Positions 46,347 to 55,713 of a stretch of 64,000 nucleotides of DNA are shown here, in pieces. The notes below the pieces were generated by a model. The model searched no databases, was not told the origin of the DNA, and saw only the letters and a program-made list of their open reading frames with translations. This stretch comes from Desulfoarculaceae bacterium (lineage in GTDB: Bacteria > Desulfobacterota > Desulfobulbia > Desulfobulbales > Desulfocapsaceae): NCBI GenBank assembly GCA_019429465.1, contig JAHYIV010000002.1, positions 1 to 64,000 of the forward strand, given 5' to 3'. Position numbers and translations under genes: made by a program. Every line of letters starts with the position of its first letter. The first letter of the stretch is position 1.

Positions 46347-48257
46347 ATGGATCACTCGCAACATATTCTTCTTGTCGATGACGAGATACGTTTTGGTGAA
46401 ACACTCAAGCAGATCCTTGCACTCTCCGGATATCGGGTCACCATTGCCACCTGTGGCCGTGAAGCGGTCGTCCTGCTGGACACCCATATTTTTGACCTGG
46501 TCCTTCTCGATCTCGAGTTGCCAGACATGTATGGCTACGATGTGCTTGATTCGATAAAAGAGAATAACCGCTTTTTAGTCGCGATCATGCTGACCGGCAA
46601 CGGTTCAATAGAAGCAGCCATTCAGGCCTTGCGAAAAGGGGTCTATGATTATTTAAAAAAACCAATTGATCCGGATCTGCTTCTCAAAACCATAGAGAAG
46701 GCGATCAAGCATAAACAAATGGAAAAGGCCCTCAGCGCCAGTGAAGAGCGGTTCAAGATACTGGCCGATGCCTCCTGGGAAGGGATTATCATCCATGACC
46801 AGGGTATCCTTCTTGATGCCAATCAACAATTCTTCAATCTCTTTGGATACCAGCGAGAAGAGATGATCGGCACCAATATCCTTGAGAAGATATTTCCTCC
46901 CCAGGCACTGACTGCGATCAGCATAAGGATCAGCAATGGCGAAGTGGGTTTCCATGAGTCCATGGGACTCAAGAAAGACGGAGCACCCTTCCCCGTTGAA
47001 ACCAACAGCAGCTGCATGGAATACCATGACCGAAAAGTCAGGGTCTGCGCCATACGAGACATATCGGCCAGGATCAAGGCCGAACAGGAAAAAATAACAC
47101 TTCTGGAAAAGCTGGCAACAGCAAACAAGATTGAGACCCTTGGCTTGATGGCCGGCTCCATTGCCCATGATCTCAATAATATTTTATCAGGCATTGTCAC
47201 CTATCCGGAGATACTACTCATGCAGATGGATCAGGATGACAAACACCGAGAATCCATTGAATTTATTCGAGACGCAGGCAAGCGGGCGGCGGCAGTAGTC
47301 TCTGACATCCTCACCCTGGCCAGGGGCACCACAGCCGAAAAAAAAATCTGTGACCTGAACACCATCATCAAAAATCATCTGGCTTCCATTGAACAGCAGA
47401 CCATTATTTCCCAATTTCAAGGAGTGAGAATCGAAACACAATTTGCTGAGGACCTGTCCAATATCAGCTGCTCAGAAATCCATATCAGCAAGGCTGTAAT
47501 GAACCTGCTCAACAACGCCAATGAGGCCATAGAAAAAGATGGCCTCATTGGCGTTGCCACCAGCAATAGACTTCTTGAAACACCACTCCATGGATATGAA
47601 CACATCAATGCCGGTCAATATGTCGTCCTCACCATCTCCGACAACGGTCCCGGCATCCCTGAGCATACATTAAATAAAATCTTCGAACCCTTCTATTCAA
47701 AAAAGGTCATGGGCCGAAGCGGTACAGGGCTTGGCCTGGCCATTGTCTGGAGGACAGTGCATGATCACAACGGTTATATCAATGTGAGCAGCAATACAAC
47801 AGGAACGACCTTTGAACTCTTTTTTCCAGCCACCAGGAAACAGAAGGATGAAAAACCAACGGCCATCTCCATGAATGCGTATAAAGGGCATGGTGAGACC
47901 ATTTTAATCGTTGATGACCAGGAAGGCCAGAGGCTCATAGCCTGCAACCTGTTGAAGGAGCTTAATTATCAGGCCTGTGCAGTTGCCTGCGGTGAAGCAG
48001 CTGTCACTTACCTCCAACAGAACAAGGCAGATCTGGTTCTGTTGGACATGATTATGGAACCGGGGATGAATGGTCGTGAAACCTATGAGCAGATTCTCCA
48101 GACAAATCCCGCGCAAAAGGTTATTATTGCCAGTGGCTTCTCTGAAGATGAAGAGGTAAAAAAGATCCACGAACTTGGAGCAATCCTCTTTATCAAAAAG
48201 CCATATACTATAGCCCAGATCGGAATCGCCATAAAACAGACTTTGCGCCAGGGATAG
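46347..48257 (+). CDS. Hybrid histidine kinase (REC-PAS-HisKA-HATPase-REC)
   Basis: A 636-aa cytoplasmic phosphorelay protein. REC1 (HILLVDDEIRF, acceptor Asp in LVLLDLELPD, KKPI) covers residues about 4-120. A PAS domain lies at about 130-250. HisKA has GSIAHDLNNILSG with His near 273; the HATPase has NLLNNANEAIE, SDNGPGIPE and GTGLGLAIV. REC2 (TILIVDDQEGQR, VLLDMIMEPGMNG, KKPY) covers about 515-632. I start at ATG 46347 after AAGAGG; a longer frame runs into the previous gene. It lies directly after the HDOD-kinase gene. Confidence 0.92.
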   Translation: MDHSQHILLVDDEIRFGETLKQILALSGYRVTIATCGREAVVLLDTHIFDLVLLDLELPDMYGYDVLDSIKENNRFLVAIMLTGNGSIEAAIQALRKGVYDYLKKPIDPDLLLKTIEKAIKHKQMEKALSASEERFKILADASWEGIIIHDQGILLDANQQFFNLFGYQREEMIGTNILEKIFPPQALTAISIRISNGEVGFHESMGLKKDGAPFPVETNSSCMEYHDRKVRVCAIRDISARIKAEQEKITLLEKLATANKIETLGLMAGSIAHDLNNILSGIVTYPEILLMQMDQDDKHRESIEFIRDAGKRAAAVVSDILTLARGTTAEKKICDLNTIIKNHLASIEQQTIISQFQGVRIETQFAEDLSNISCSEIHISKAVMNLLNNANEAIEKDGLIGVATSNRLLETPLHGYEHINAGQYVVLTISDNGPGIPEHTLNKIFEPFYSKKVMGRSGTGLGLAIVWRTVHDHNGYINVSSNTTGTTFELFFPATRKQKDEKPTAISMNAYKGHGETILIVDDQEGQRLIACNLLKELNYQACAVACGEAAVTYLQQNKADLVLLDMIMEPGMNGRETYEQILQTNPAQKVIIASGFSEDEEVKKIHELGAILFIKKPYTIAQIGIAIKQTLRQG

Positions 48258-48344
48258 CGCGCAGCCCAACAGTTACTGATTCAAGATACCCTGCAACCAG
48301 ACCCACGTCATACTCACTGCCGTGTTCACCTCTCATAAAGTCAT

Positions 48345-49541
48345 ATGTCAGAATCAGACTCACAACCACTTCTTTTTGCCATCCAGGGCCAGCTTAATAG
48401 CGACGAGCAACGGCGCCTTTCTCCTGCCGCCAGCCTGAGTATTAAGGCCAGAAGAAGAAAGGAAGAGACAAACAGAGGTCACAGGCAGGCCTATTCCCTG
48501 GATGCCGACCGTATCCTCCATTCCAGGGCATACACCCGCTACATAGACAAGACCCAGGTCTTCTGTCTAATCTCAAACGACCACATCACCCATCGGGTCC
48601 TGCATGTGCAGTTGGTCTCCCGTATTGCCCGAACCATCGGCCGTTTCCTCTATCTCAACGAGGATCTTATCGAGGCCATCGCCCTTGGGCATGACATCGG
48701 CCATCCCCCCTTTGGTCACGATGGCGAACATTTCCTGGCCGAGCTCTGTAACAAACATGGCCTGCCGCCCTTTCAGCATAATATCCAGTCGATCCGCTTT
48801 CTCGATCAACTGGAACGCCAGGGCCGGGGCTGGAATCTCAGTCTGCAGACCCTGGACGGCATCCTCTGTCACGATGGTGAGCTGCATGCGCGCCACCTGA
48901 GCCCCATCCCCATTGTCGATTTCACTGATTTTGACCATAAGCTGGCTGCCAAGCAGGCTGATCCGACGCTCAATCTGTACCCGGCCACCATGGAAGGATG
49001 CGTCGTCCGCATGGCCGATACCATCGCCTATATCGGTCGAGACATAGAGGATGCCATCATCCTGGGCCTGATCAAGCGGACAGATATCCCTGCATCGTGC
49101 CGTCAGATTTTAGGAGAGAGCAACGGCTCCATTGTCTACACCCTGGTCACGGATCTGATCAGCCACAGTCAGATTGCAGCCCCGGGAGCACCGCCCGACA
49201 CGGCCAGCAATCACATAGGATTCAGTGACACTATCGCCAATGCCCTGCAAGAGCTCAAGCAGTTCAACTACACTTATATCTACCTGCATCCACTGACAAA
49301 AACAAACATGCCTCTCATAAAAAACTGCTACGAGACCCTCTTTGAGACCTACCTTGAGTGCCTGGCAGACAACGACACGGGCATGACCGCACCGATTGAC
49401 TTCATGACCAATATAACAGACCACTGTCCGCACAATCAGCCACCGGCCACCATGGTTCGTGATCATATTGCCGGTATGACCGATGACTTTTTCCTGAAAC
49501 AGGCCACGATTGCCGGCTGTAAGGTGCCGCAAAAACGATGA
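48345..49541 (+). CDS. dgt: Deoxyguanosinetriphosphate triphosphohydrolase-like protein
   Basis: A 398-aa HD-superfamily dNTPase. The metal site residues are in HRVLHVQLVSRIAR, GHDIGHPPFGHDGE (the HD pair) and MADTIAYIGRDIED. The N-terminal RHRQAYSLDADRILHSRAYTR is typical of dGTPases. It hydrolyses dNTPs to deoxynucleosides and triphosphate, adjusting dNTP pools. Its stop overlaps the ClC gene start by 4 bp (ATGA), so the two are coupled. Confidence 0.9.
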   Translation: MSESDSQPLLFAIQGQLNSDEQRRLSPAASLSIKARRRKEETNRGHRQAYSLDADRILHSRAYTRYIDKTQVFCLISNDHITHRVLHVQLVSRIARTIGRFLYLNEDLIEAIALGHDIGHPPFGHDGEHFLAELCNKHGLPPFQHNIQSIRFLDQLERQGRGWNLSLQTLDGILCHDGELHARHLSPIPIVDFTDFDHKLAAKQADPTLNLYPATMEGCVVRMADTIAYIGRDIEDAIILGLIKRTDIPASCRQILGESNGSIVYTLVTDLISHSQIAAPGAPPDTASNHIGFSDTIANALQELKQFNYTYIYLHPLTKTNMPLIKNCYETLFETYLECLADNDTGMTAPIDFMTNITDHCPHNQPPATMVRDHIAGMTDDFFLKQATIAGCKVPQKR

Positions 49542-51319
49542 AAGCCAGCCTGGAAAAATTCATGCCCGGTGAAAATGTCCGGATGATGGCCATTGCCGCC
49601 TTTATAGGCCTGATGGCCGGTATAACCATTATTCTCTTCCAGACCATGGTCAAAGGGATCGAAGCGCTTCTCTTTGAAGGCGGCAAAGAACTGCTGGGCA
49701 TCAATCAGGGCGGGTGGCGCCTGCTGCTCCTGCCCCTGATCCCCATGACCGGCATGGTCCTGCTGATCCCGCTGTCTCTGCTCTTTCCAGGAGAGATCAA
49801 CGGCTACGGCTTCACCAAGTTCTTGCGCAAAGTGAACCTGGAAGGTGGCTACATCAGGGCCCGGACCATCATTCTCAAACTCATCTCCACCGCCCTGACC
49901 ATCGGCACCGGAAACTCCGCCGGGGTAGAAGGACCGATTGCCGCTATCGGCGGGGCCATCGGCTCGCAGGTTGGTCAAGCCTCCAGGGTTTCAGGAGCGC
50001 GCATGAAGGTCTATATTGCCGCCGGCTGCGCCGGTGGTGTTGCCGGTATCTTTAACGCCCCCCTGGCCGGCATTTTTTTTGCCTCGGAAATTGTCCTGCT
50101 CGGCACCTTCGAGATCTCCTCCTTTTCCGCACTCGTCATTGCCTCAGCCATCGCCACCGTGGTGACCAGGGCCTATTATGGTGAAACCACTGCCTTCTCC
50201 ATTCCGGATTACCACCTGGTCAACCCCTTTGTCGAGCTGCCGCTCTACACCATCATGGCCGTCATCATCGGCCTGATCGCCGTCTTTCATATCCGCATCT
50301 TTTACTTGATCCGGGACAGATACCAGACCCTGCCCATCCATCCCCAGCTCAAACCGCTGACCGGGGCCTTTATCATAGGATGCATGGGCATGGCCTATCC
50401 CCAGGTCATGGGAGATGGCTATCATTTTATCGAGTCGGTGATCAATGGCCACGGCACCCTCGTGCTCCTGTTTGTCCTTATCTTCCTCAAGATCATCGCC
50501 ACCGCCATAACCCTTGGCTCGGGAGGTGCCGGTGGCGTCTTTGCCCCGGCCCTCTTTATCGGGGCCATGATCGGCGGCGCCTTTGGCCACCTGGCCAACA
50601 TGGTCTTCCCCACGATGACTGCCGCCCCGGGCGCCTACGCCACTGTTGGTATCGGTGCCTTTCTGGCTGCCTCCACCCACGCCCCGATGACCGCTATTTT
50701 CCTGCTCTTTGAGATGACCGGCAACTACATGATCATCGTTCCGATCATGCTCACCTCCATTATCGGCACGATTGTCGCCAAGAGATTCAATAAGGATTCG
50801 ATCGACACTGTGGATTTCACCCGCGAAGGCATCGACATTCACGAGGGCCGTGAAACGGCGGTCATGAAATCGATCAAGGTGGGTAAGGCCATCACCGAAG
50901 ATGTCGACTTTATCAGTGAAAAGGCGAACATCAATCAGCTGCTGGAGATATTCAGCATGGCCAAGGGAGGTTTTTACTTTCCGGTGGTTGACGACTCAGG
51001 GAAGATGACCGGGATCGTCTCCATGCAGGACGTGAAGAATATCCTCCACAAGAGTAATGCAGAGCGGGTCTGTTATCTGGTTGGCGGGATATGCAGCCGG
51101 GACGTGATCATGCTCACCCCCGACGACTCGCTCTATACGGCCATGCAGCTCTTTGACATCAAAGGCATTGAAGAGATCCCGGTTGTTGAAGATCTGGAGA
51201 ATAAATGGGTGTTGGGTATGCTCAAGCGGAGGGACGTGATTGCGGCCTACAATCATGAGGTGCTGAAAAAAGGGATCAGCGAAAAGGCGGAAACGATCAG
51301 GATAACCTGTGGCGATTAA
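49538..51319 (+). CDS. ClC-type chloride channel/transporter with CBS domains
   Basis: A 593-aa membrane protein. The ClC core (residues about 15-425) has GNSAGVEGPIAAIGGAIGS, where Glu in GVEGP matches the gating Glu of ClC-ec1. GSGGAGGVFAPALFIGAMIGG matches GxFxP, followed by the conserved TAIFLLFEMTGNY. The C-terminal 130 residues are two CBS domains (VGKAITEDVDFIS..., CSRDVIMLTPDDS...GIEEIPVVED), which bind adenine nucleotides in related proteins. It is translationally coupled to dgt. Chloride or proton-coupled function is inferred from the family. Confidence 0.92.
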   Translation: MKASLEKFMPGENVRMMAIAAFIGLMAGITIILFQTMVKGIEALLFEGGKELLGINQGGWRLLLLPLIPMTGMVLLIPLSLLFPGEINGYGFTKFLRKVNLEGGYIRARTIILKLISTALTIGTGNSAGVEGPIAAIGGAIGSQVGQASRVSGARMKVYIAAGCAGGVAGIFNAPLAGIFFASEIVLLGTFEISSFSALVIASAIATVVTRAYYGETTAFSIPDYHLVNPFVELPLYTIMAVIIGLIAVFHIRIFYLIRDRYQTLPIHPQLKPLTGAFIIGCMGMAYPQVMGDGYHFIESVINGHGTLVLLFVLIFLKIIATAITLGSGGAGGVFAPALFIGAMIGGAFGHLANMVFPTMTAAPGAYATVGIGAFLAASTHAPMTAIFLLFEMTGNYMIIVPIMLTSIIGTIVAKRFNKDSIDTVDFTREGIDIHEGRETAVMKSIKVGKAITEDVDFISEKANINQLLEIFSMAKGGFYFPVVDDSGKMTGIVSMQDVKNILHKSNAERVCYLVGGICSRDVIMLTPDDSLYTAMQLFDIKGIEEIPVVEDLENKWVLGMLKRRDVIAAYNHEVLKKGISEKAETIRITCGD

Positions 51320-51400
51320 GAGCAGTGTTCTTCTCGTACGCCATCATTTATTTATACAAACAATGGTAGAAGCATGGTAGAATAAATTTTTTGTATTGAA

Positions 51401-51553
51401 AATGGCTCTATACAATACTCAGCTAAAAGTTCCTGTGTACCCCATAAATACTGGGTTCCTGCCCGCACAGAAATGACATCCATTAAATGCTGCGTCATTT
51501 CTACGTAGTCGGGAGTTCAGGAAAGAGACAGCTGAGTTTCCTATAGAGGCATT
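51401..51553. mobile_element. MITE copy 2 (153 bp)
   Basis: This is almost identical over its length to 35793-35945. Terminal inverted repeats AATGGCTCTATACAATACTC / AATGCCTCTATAGGAAACTC continue into a shared CTCAGCT. The interior is palindromic. TATTGAA flanks it on both sides (51394-51400 and 51554-51560), a perfect 7-bp target duplication. It lies 43 bp upstream of tRNA-Arg. No frame of note. Confidence 0.88.
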
Positions 51554-51596
51554 TATTGAAATAAAGTGGATGCTGTTTCTTCCTGATTCATCATAG

Positions 51597-51673
51597 GCGC
51601 TCGTAGCTCAGCTGGATAGAGCACCGGACTTCGAATCCGGGTGTCGGGGGTTCGAATCCCTCCGGGCGCACCA
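51597..51673 (+). tRNA. tRNA-Arg (anticodon TCG)
   Basis: A complete cloverleaf. The acceptor GCGCTCG pairs with CGGGCGC (one G-T). The D-arm is AGCTCAGCTGGATAGAGC, the anticodon stem CCGGA/TCCGG holds loop CTTCGAA giving TCG, and the T-arm GGGGGTTCGAATCCC follows. The encoded CCA is at 51671-51673. It reads CGA codons. Confidence 0.96.
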
Positions 51674-51683
51674 ATAAACATAG

Positions 51684-51712
51684 GCACTTAGCTTGCTTAG
51701 GTGCTTCTTCGT
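51684..51712 (+). terminator. Probable terminator after tRNA-Arg
   Basis: GCACTTAG and TTAGGTGC form an 8-bp stem with two G-U pairs around CTTGC, followed by a T-rich TTCTTCGTTT. The remaining gene-free sequence to 51969 contains no feature I can support; a plus-strand frame at 51739-51993 has an unlikely composition. Confidence 0.5.
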
Positions 51713-51969
51713 TTGCGCTAATCCAACCAAGAACCCTTATGGCATTACCTGCCTTCTCCTGGCATATTCCAACATCCCTTTTGCGCAAAATTCTTTACAA
51801 GCAGGGAAGCATCACACTCGCCACCGGCAACAGCAGTAAACACAACAATACCGAGTCCACCTCTTCGCCCTCGACCCTGTTTCTCAAACTCCTCGCAGAT
51901 AATAAAATCAAGAATTACTGCTGTGCTGTTTTTTTTATCCCCTTGAAGAGCTGGTCTTTTTACTGCCCA

Positions 51970-53262
51970 CTATTGACGACCAACCTCAACTAACCCTGCT
52001 TCTGAATTCTCGACAATCTCCTGGCGGCGCGCCATGGCAATTCGCTCAAAAATTCTGATTATCACCGGCAATTTCTGAAAGTCATCGGTGGATATCTTTC
52101 TCACAACCATATCGGTTTTAGCCCGCACGGTAGCCGTACGCTTTTTTTCTCTGTCAAAATAGGCCATTTCACCAAAGATCGTCCCCGATTCCATAGTGGA
52201 AAGCAGCTCTCCTTTGGAGTTGAGGATCTCCACCGTCCCGCTGTCAAGGTAATAAATACCATCAGGGACGCTGTCTATACGGATTAGGATATCGCCCTTC
52301 TTACACCATTCCAACTTGAAATATCTCTCCCACTTGGTATCCACAACCAAGGCATGATAAAATTCTGCGTCCATCGCCCGCAACAGTTCTTTCGAGAGAT
52401 GGAATAAACGCTCGCCGAGAGAATCACGCTTCTTCTCCATCAGCTTCATCCCTTTCTGGCCAAAATCGCCAGGTGGCAGCGGGGTTTCCCTTATATATTC
52501 GAGAATTCTCTCTGTGGCAACATCCTCACTGCCGGTCAAGTCTTTGAAGATTTTCTGGACCGCAAGCAGTTCTTCCCGCACCCTTGGAAAGTCCGGCTCA
52601 ACGCCCAGTTGCAGATGTCCACTGAACAACTCCATCGCCTTATTTTTTATCTTAATAAATCCGAGCATTTGTGCTTCATCCACCTCTGCCGGACAATTCT
52701 GGATTCCCGGTTTATAGACAGTGAAGATATTCATCGGATGAAGTGAACTGGTCAGGCTGACCTTGGCTATATTTACCAGATTTCTGTCAAAACCCTTCTG
52801 GTTCCTGGCAACCTCCCGATCCATCAGCAGGTGAGTGCCAAAATAGCCGCAAAGCTCCTCAAGCCGATTGGCGACAGCAAAACTTGAGCCAAATTTGGCC
52901 ATTCTGGAACCCAGTTGTGCTTCAATGATACAGCCAAGAAAAAGCCCCATACGGGTCGGGGCCAGGGTGCCCTCGGCAATAGCCTCCGCCATCCTCAGCG
53001 CTCCACCCAGAGCCCGGGTGCAAATCCCGGAACAATCCTCTCCCGGGAGCTTGTCGAAGATTATCAGGTTGCCATCGCCGGCCGAAGGTTCAATCTCCAG
53101 AGGCATACTTTCTTGGCGATGGACAAGCTCATTGACTCTCCCATGGTAGCCGATCAGAAAATCTCTGATTTCCTCCGGAGGCATTCCAGAGGATTGTCGG
53201 GAATACTGAACCATGTCAGTCATCAAAATCACAACTTCCCTTTCCGGTCCGTTTATCAGCAT
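51970..53262 (-). CDS. Class III nucleotide cyclase-like domain fused to a cyclic nucleotide-binding domain
   Basis: A 430-aa protein. Residues about 8-185 resemble a class III cyclase catalytic domain: VVILMTDMVQYSR (first metal Asp) and PSAGDGNLIIFD (second metal Asp). In the segment FAVANRLEEL the usual catalytic VNxAxRL Asn is replaced by Ala while Arg is kept, so activity is doubtful. Residues about 300-415 form a CNB/CAP-type beta-barrel (GDILIRIDSVPDGIYYLDSGTVEIL, SGTIFGEMAYFDREKKRTATVRA) with the GEMAYF...RTATVRA phosphate cassette. It could be a cyclase regulated by its product or a sensor. Stand-alone gene. Confidence 0.75.
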   Translation of the reverse strand: MLINGPEREVVILMTDMVQYSRQSSGMPPEEIRDFLIGYHGRVNELVHRQESMPLEIEPSAGDGNLIIFDKLPGEDCSGICTRALGGALRMAEAIAEGTLAPTRMGLFLGCIIEAQLGSRMAKFGSSFAVANRLEELCGYFGTHLLMDREVARNQKGFDRNLVNIAKVSLTSSLHPMNIFTVYKPGIQNCPAEVDEAQMLGFIKIKNKAMELFSGHLQLGVEPDFPRVREELLAVQKIFKDLTGSEDVATERILEYIRETPLPPGDFGQKGMKLMEKKRDSLGERLFHLSKELLRAMDAEFYHALVVDTKWERYFKLEWCKKGDILIRIDSVPDGIYYLDSGTVEILNSKGELLSTMESGTIFGEMAYFDREKKRTATVRAKTDMVVRKISTDDFQKLPVIIRIFERIAMARRQEIVENSEAGLVEVGRQ

Positions 53263-53460
53263 ATCTTCTCAGTCATTGTCTACAATTCCCTGGTAAGGGA
53301 TAACTACTCTGGCGGGAAATCCATTTCCAACTGCAAAACGGAATACTTCACCCTCAACATAAGCGCTATGGATGAAAATTTGATAGCTTAAATATAATCT
53401 GACAGGTACGATCAAGAATTTGGTACGCCGTTAACAACCCAACAGAGCTGCCTCATCTCC

Positions 53461-54030
53461 ATGGCAAGAACGACAAGAGGAAACGCGGTGCAGAGGTTCG
53501 AAAAATATATCGACTCGTTGGTTACAACTCCCAATGTCAACTCAGGCCTGAACCACTGCACAAAAGATAACAGAATCTCCTTGGACAACTTCCTCCTCCA
53601 GCACAGCCTGGCCACCCTCTTTATCGTCAGTTTCCTGGCGGCAACCATCCTGCCACTCGGCTCCGAATGGCTGCTGGTCTCCCTGATCTTATTACGGGCA
53701 TACCAGTTAGAAGATGTAATTATAGTGGCAACCCTGGGCAACTTCCTCGGGGCCTGCACTACGTACGGAATCGGATTCTGGGGTTCCTCGTTTCTGGCAA
53801 CCAATATCCTGCGTATCGATGAAGTCAGGTTCCACAAGACGACACTTCTCTACCAGAAATACGGATCCTGGTCGCTCCTGCTCTCCTGGGTGCCTATCAT
53901 CGGCGACCCGCTTTGTCTGGTCAGCGGCTCATTACGTCTCAATTTCCTGCTGTTTTCTCTTATCACCTTCAGCGGCAAATTAATCAGATATATTGCTATC
54001 GCCACCATTACTGTCAGCACTATGATATAA
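53461..54030 (+). CDS. YqaA/DedA-like (VTT domain) membrane protein
   Basis: A 189-aa protein with about four helices. FLAATILPLGSEWLLVSLI and LGNFLGACTTYGIGFWG, then GSWSLLLSWVPIIGDPLCLVSGSLRL, match the YqaA branch of the DedA/VTT family. These proteins are membrane-integrity and lipid-scramblase-like. The first 45 residues are polar and not typical, so the true start may be later (no good ribosome site at ATG 53461). A REP-like repeat follows immediately. Confidence 0.75.
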   Translation: MARTTRGNAVQRFEKYIDSLVTTPNVNSGLNHCTKDNRISLDNFLLQHSLATLFIVSFLAATILPLGSEWLLVSLILLRAYQLEDVIIVATLGNFLGACTTYGIGFWGSSFLATNILRIDEVRFHKTTLLYQKYGSWSLLLSWVPIIGDPLCLVSGSLRLNFLLFSLITFSGKLIRYIAIATITVSTMI

Positions 54031-54046
54031 GCCAATTCAGCAAATC

Positions 54047-54087
54047 CAGTCGTAATTCAGGGTCATCAGTATTTTCCGAGCCCCTTA
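54047..54087 (-). repeat. REP-like dispersed repeat, half-site 8
   Basis: CCAGTCGTAATTCAGGGTCA followed by TCAGTATTTTCCGAGCCCCTT is the reverse complement of 9571-9613 with only a few changes. The match extends well beyond the core, showing that the mobile or amplified unit is at least 40 bp. Confidence 0.65.
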
Positions 54088-54126
54088 CAATTTCCATCAG
54101 TTAGACCAAATCAAAAAGCTGTTCCT

Positions 54127-54531
54127 CTAACAAAGGTCATTATCGAGGATCAACGAGGACAGAGAGATCACACCGACAAGCTCCCCCTTATCCTCAACCG
54201 GTGCTCTTCGAATACCGGCCCGACAGATCAAGCGGGCCACATAACGTATATCCATATCAGCCGGCACGGTGATAATAGGCTTTGTCATGATCTCATAGAC
54301 ATTCACCTCACTTGCTGAACGACCGGGTATAATCACCCCTTTAACGAAATCCTGAATGACCAGTATGCCCCAGGCGTCGTTGTCATGCCGTTTTCTAACA
54401 AGTAGAGACGCTACTTTCTCAGAACGCATTTTAGCCACCGCCTCCCTGGCTGTGGCCATTCCGTCAATCGAAACGATCCCCTTATGCATTACGTCTCTTG
54501 CCCGGATTATTGCAGTGCTGCCAGGTTCCAT
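54127..54531 (-). CDS. CBS-domain pair protein
   Basis: A 134-aa protein made of two CBS motifs: ARDVMHKGIVSIDGMATAREAVAKM and YEIMTKPIITVPADMDIRYVARL...RAPVEDKGELVGVISLSSLI. Such pairs sense adenosine nucleotides or related ligands. ATG 54531 follows AGGGAGG; a longer frame upstream is antisense debris. It is the last gene of the DUF1538-DUF1538-PII-CBS operon (34 bp after the PII-like gene), so it probably helps regulate that transport complex. Confidence 0.88.
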   Translation of the reverse strand: MEPGSTAIIRARDVMHKGIVSIDGMATAREAVAKMRSEKVASLLVRKRHDNDAWGILVIQDFVKGVIIPGRSASEVNVYEIMTKPIITVPADMDIRYVARLICRAGIRRAPVEDKGELVGVISLSSLILDNDLC

Positions 54532-54565
54532 ATTTTCCTCCCTCTCTAAGAATAAAAACCACTTC

Positions 54566-54913
54566 TTAAAAATAACTTTCCCGAACTTCTTCTTTAAATT
54601 TTTCAATCTGGCTTTCCAGGCCCACGACTTGCTCAATCGGCAGCACAAAAGCAATGCCGGTGCCAGGCCTATGAAACTCTCCGGCCTCACGTATCGCATC
54701 AAGAATCTTGATTACAACATGTTCTTCAACAAGCAGCATAATGATATCGGTCTGGGCCTCCAGCGAGAGACCAAAAAAGGTTTTCGCCTCATGGATACCA
54801 GTCCCCCTGGCCGGTATGATTGTGGCTCCCGTGGCTCCTGCCGCTTTTGCCGCATCAACAATACGGTTGGTGATATCGGCCTTAACCGAGGACAAAATAA
54901 GTTTAAAGCGCAT
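54566..54913 (-). CDS. PII-like (GlnB-fold) signalling protein
   Basis: A 115-aa PII-superfamily protein. MRFKLILSSVKADITNRIVDAAKAAGATGATIIPARGTG matches the beta1-alpha1-beta2 core of GlnB, and HRPGTGIAFVLPIEQVVGL its C-terminal strand. The T-loop is replaced by IHEAKTFFGLSLEAQ with no uridylylatable Tyr51 equivalent visible, so it is PII-like rather than classical GlnB. ATG 54913 follows GGGAG; it overlaps the upstream DUF1538 gene by 11 bp. The tight coupling suggests it gates that membrane protein. Confidence 0.85.
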   Translation of the reverse strand: MRFKLILSSVKADITNRIVDAAKAAGATGATIIPARGTGIHEAKTFFGLSLEAQTDIIMLLVEEHVVIKILDAIREAGEFHRPGTGIAFVLPIEQVVGLESQIEKFKEEVRESYF

Positions 54914-55700
54914 CACGTTTCTCCCTGAATTTTGTTTTGCGTTGGACACGCCAGTGCATAAACTGACTATAACCCAGAACTGTTATTATTGGAAAAAGAC
55001 TGGCAAAAGCAATAAGGCCAAAACCGTCCAGAGCTGGATTCCTCCCTGGGACAGTGGCGGACAACCCAAGGCCAAGCGCCGCCACCAGAGGTACTGTTAC
55101 TGTAGAGGTGGTGACACCTCCTGAATCATAAGCCAGAGGGATGATACTTTTAGGGGCCAAGAGAGTCTGGACAATAACAATCATATAGCCGACAAGAATA
55201 TAGAGATACAATGGGGTGCCGGTGACGATACGAAATGTGCCGAGACTTATGCCGAAGGCGACCCCTACAGCAACAGTAAGCCTCAGGCCCCATTGACTGA
55301 TAGTCCCGGCCGACACCTCGTTTGCCTTATAGGCCACGGCGATGAGAGACGGTTCGGCGATGGTGGTGGCAAAGCCGATCATAGCGGCAAAGAGATAAAC
55401 CCAGCCATACGCCTTCCAATCGGCCTGCAACAACTCTTCGCCTGCCCCATAAATAAAGACTGGATCAGAGAGCTGAGTCGCCATAATTTTACCCAGGGGA
55501 AAAAGTGCCTTTTCAAGCCCGGCCAAAAACAAGGCCAGACCCAGGACAACATAGACACCACCGACAACAAGACGACGTAAATGGGGAATCGGCTGACGCA
55601 GGACAAAGAGTTGGAAACAGATAATAAGAAGAATAATCGGCAGGACATCTTTACAGGTGGAGAGCAATATTTTACTGAAATCATAGATGAATTCCACCAC
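54903..55700 (-). CDS. DUF1538 membrane protein, second copy
   Basis: A 265-aa integral membrane protein with about seven helices. Family hallmarks are FATTIAEPSLIAVAYKANEVS, the SLGTFRIVTGTP helix, and [48 protein letters not shown]. It starts at GTG 55700 behind AAGGGGGA. It is paralogous to the gene 13 bp upstream; the two probably form a heteromeric transporter. The substrate is unknown to me. A link to nitrogen or carbon status is inferred from the PII-like partner. Confidence 0.88.
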   Translation of the reverse strand: MVEFIYDFSKILLSTCKDVLPIILLIICFQLFVLRQPIPHLRRLVVGGVYVVLGLALFLAGLEKALFPLGKIMATQLSDPVFIYGAGEELLQADWKAYGWVYLFAAMIGFATTIAEPSLIAVAYKANEVSAGTISQWGLRLTVAVGVAFGISLGTFRIVTGTPLYLYILVGYMIVIVQTLLAPKSIIPLAYDSGGVTTSTVTVPLVAALGLGLSATVPGRNPALDGFGLIAFASLFPIITVLGYSQFMHWRVQRKTKFREKRDAL

Positions 55701-55713
55701 AAGAGTCCCCCTT

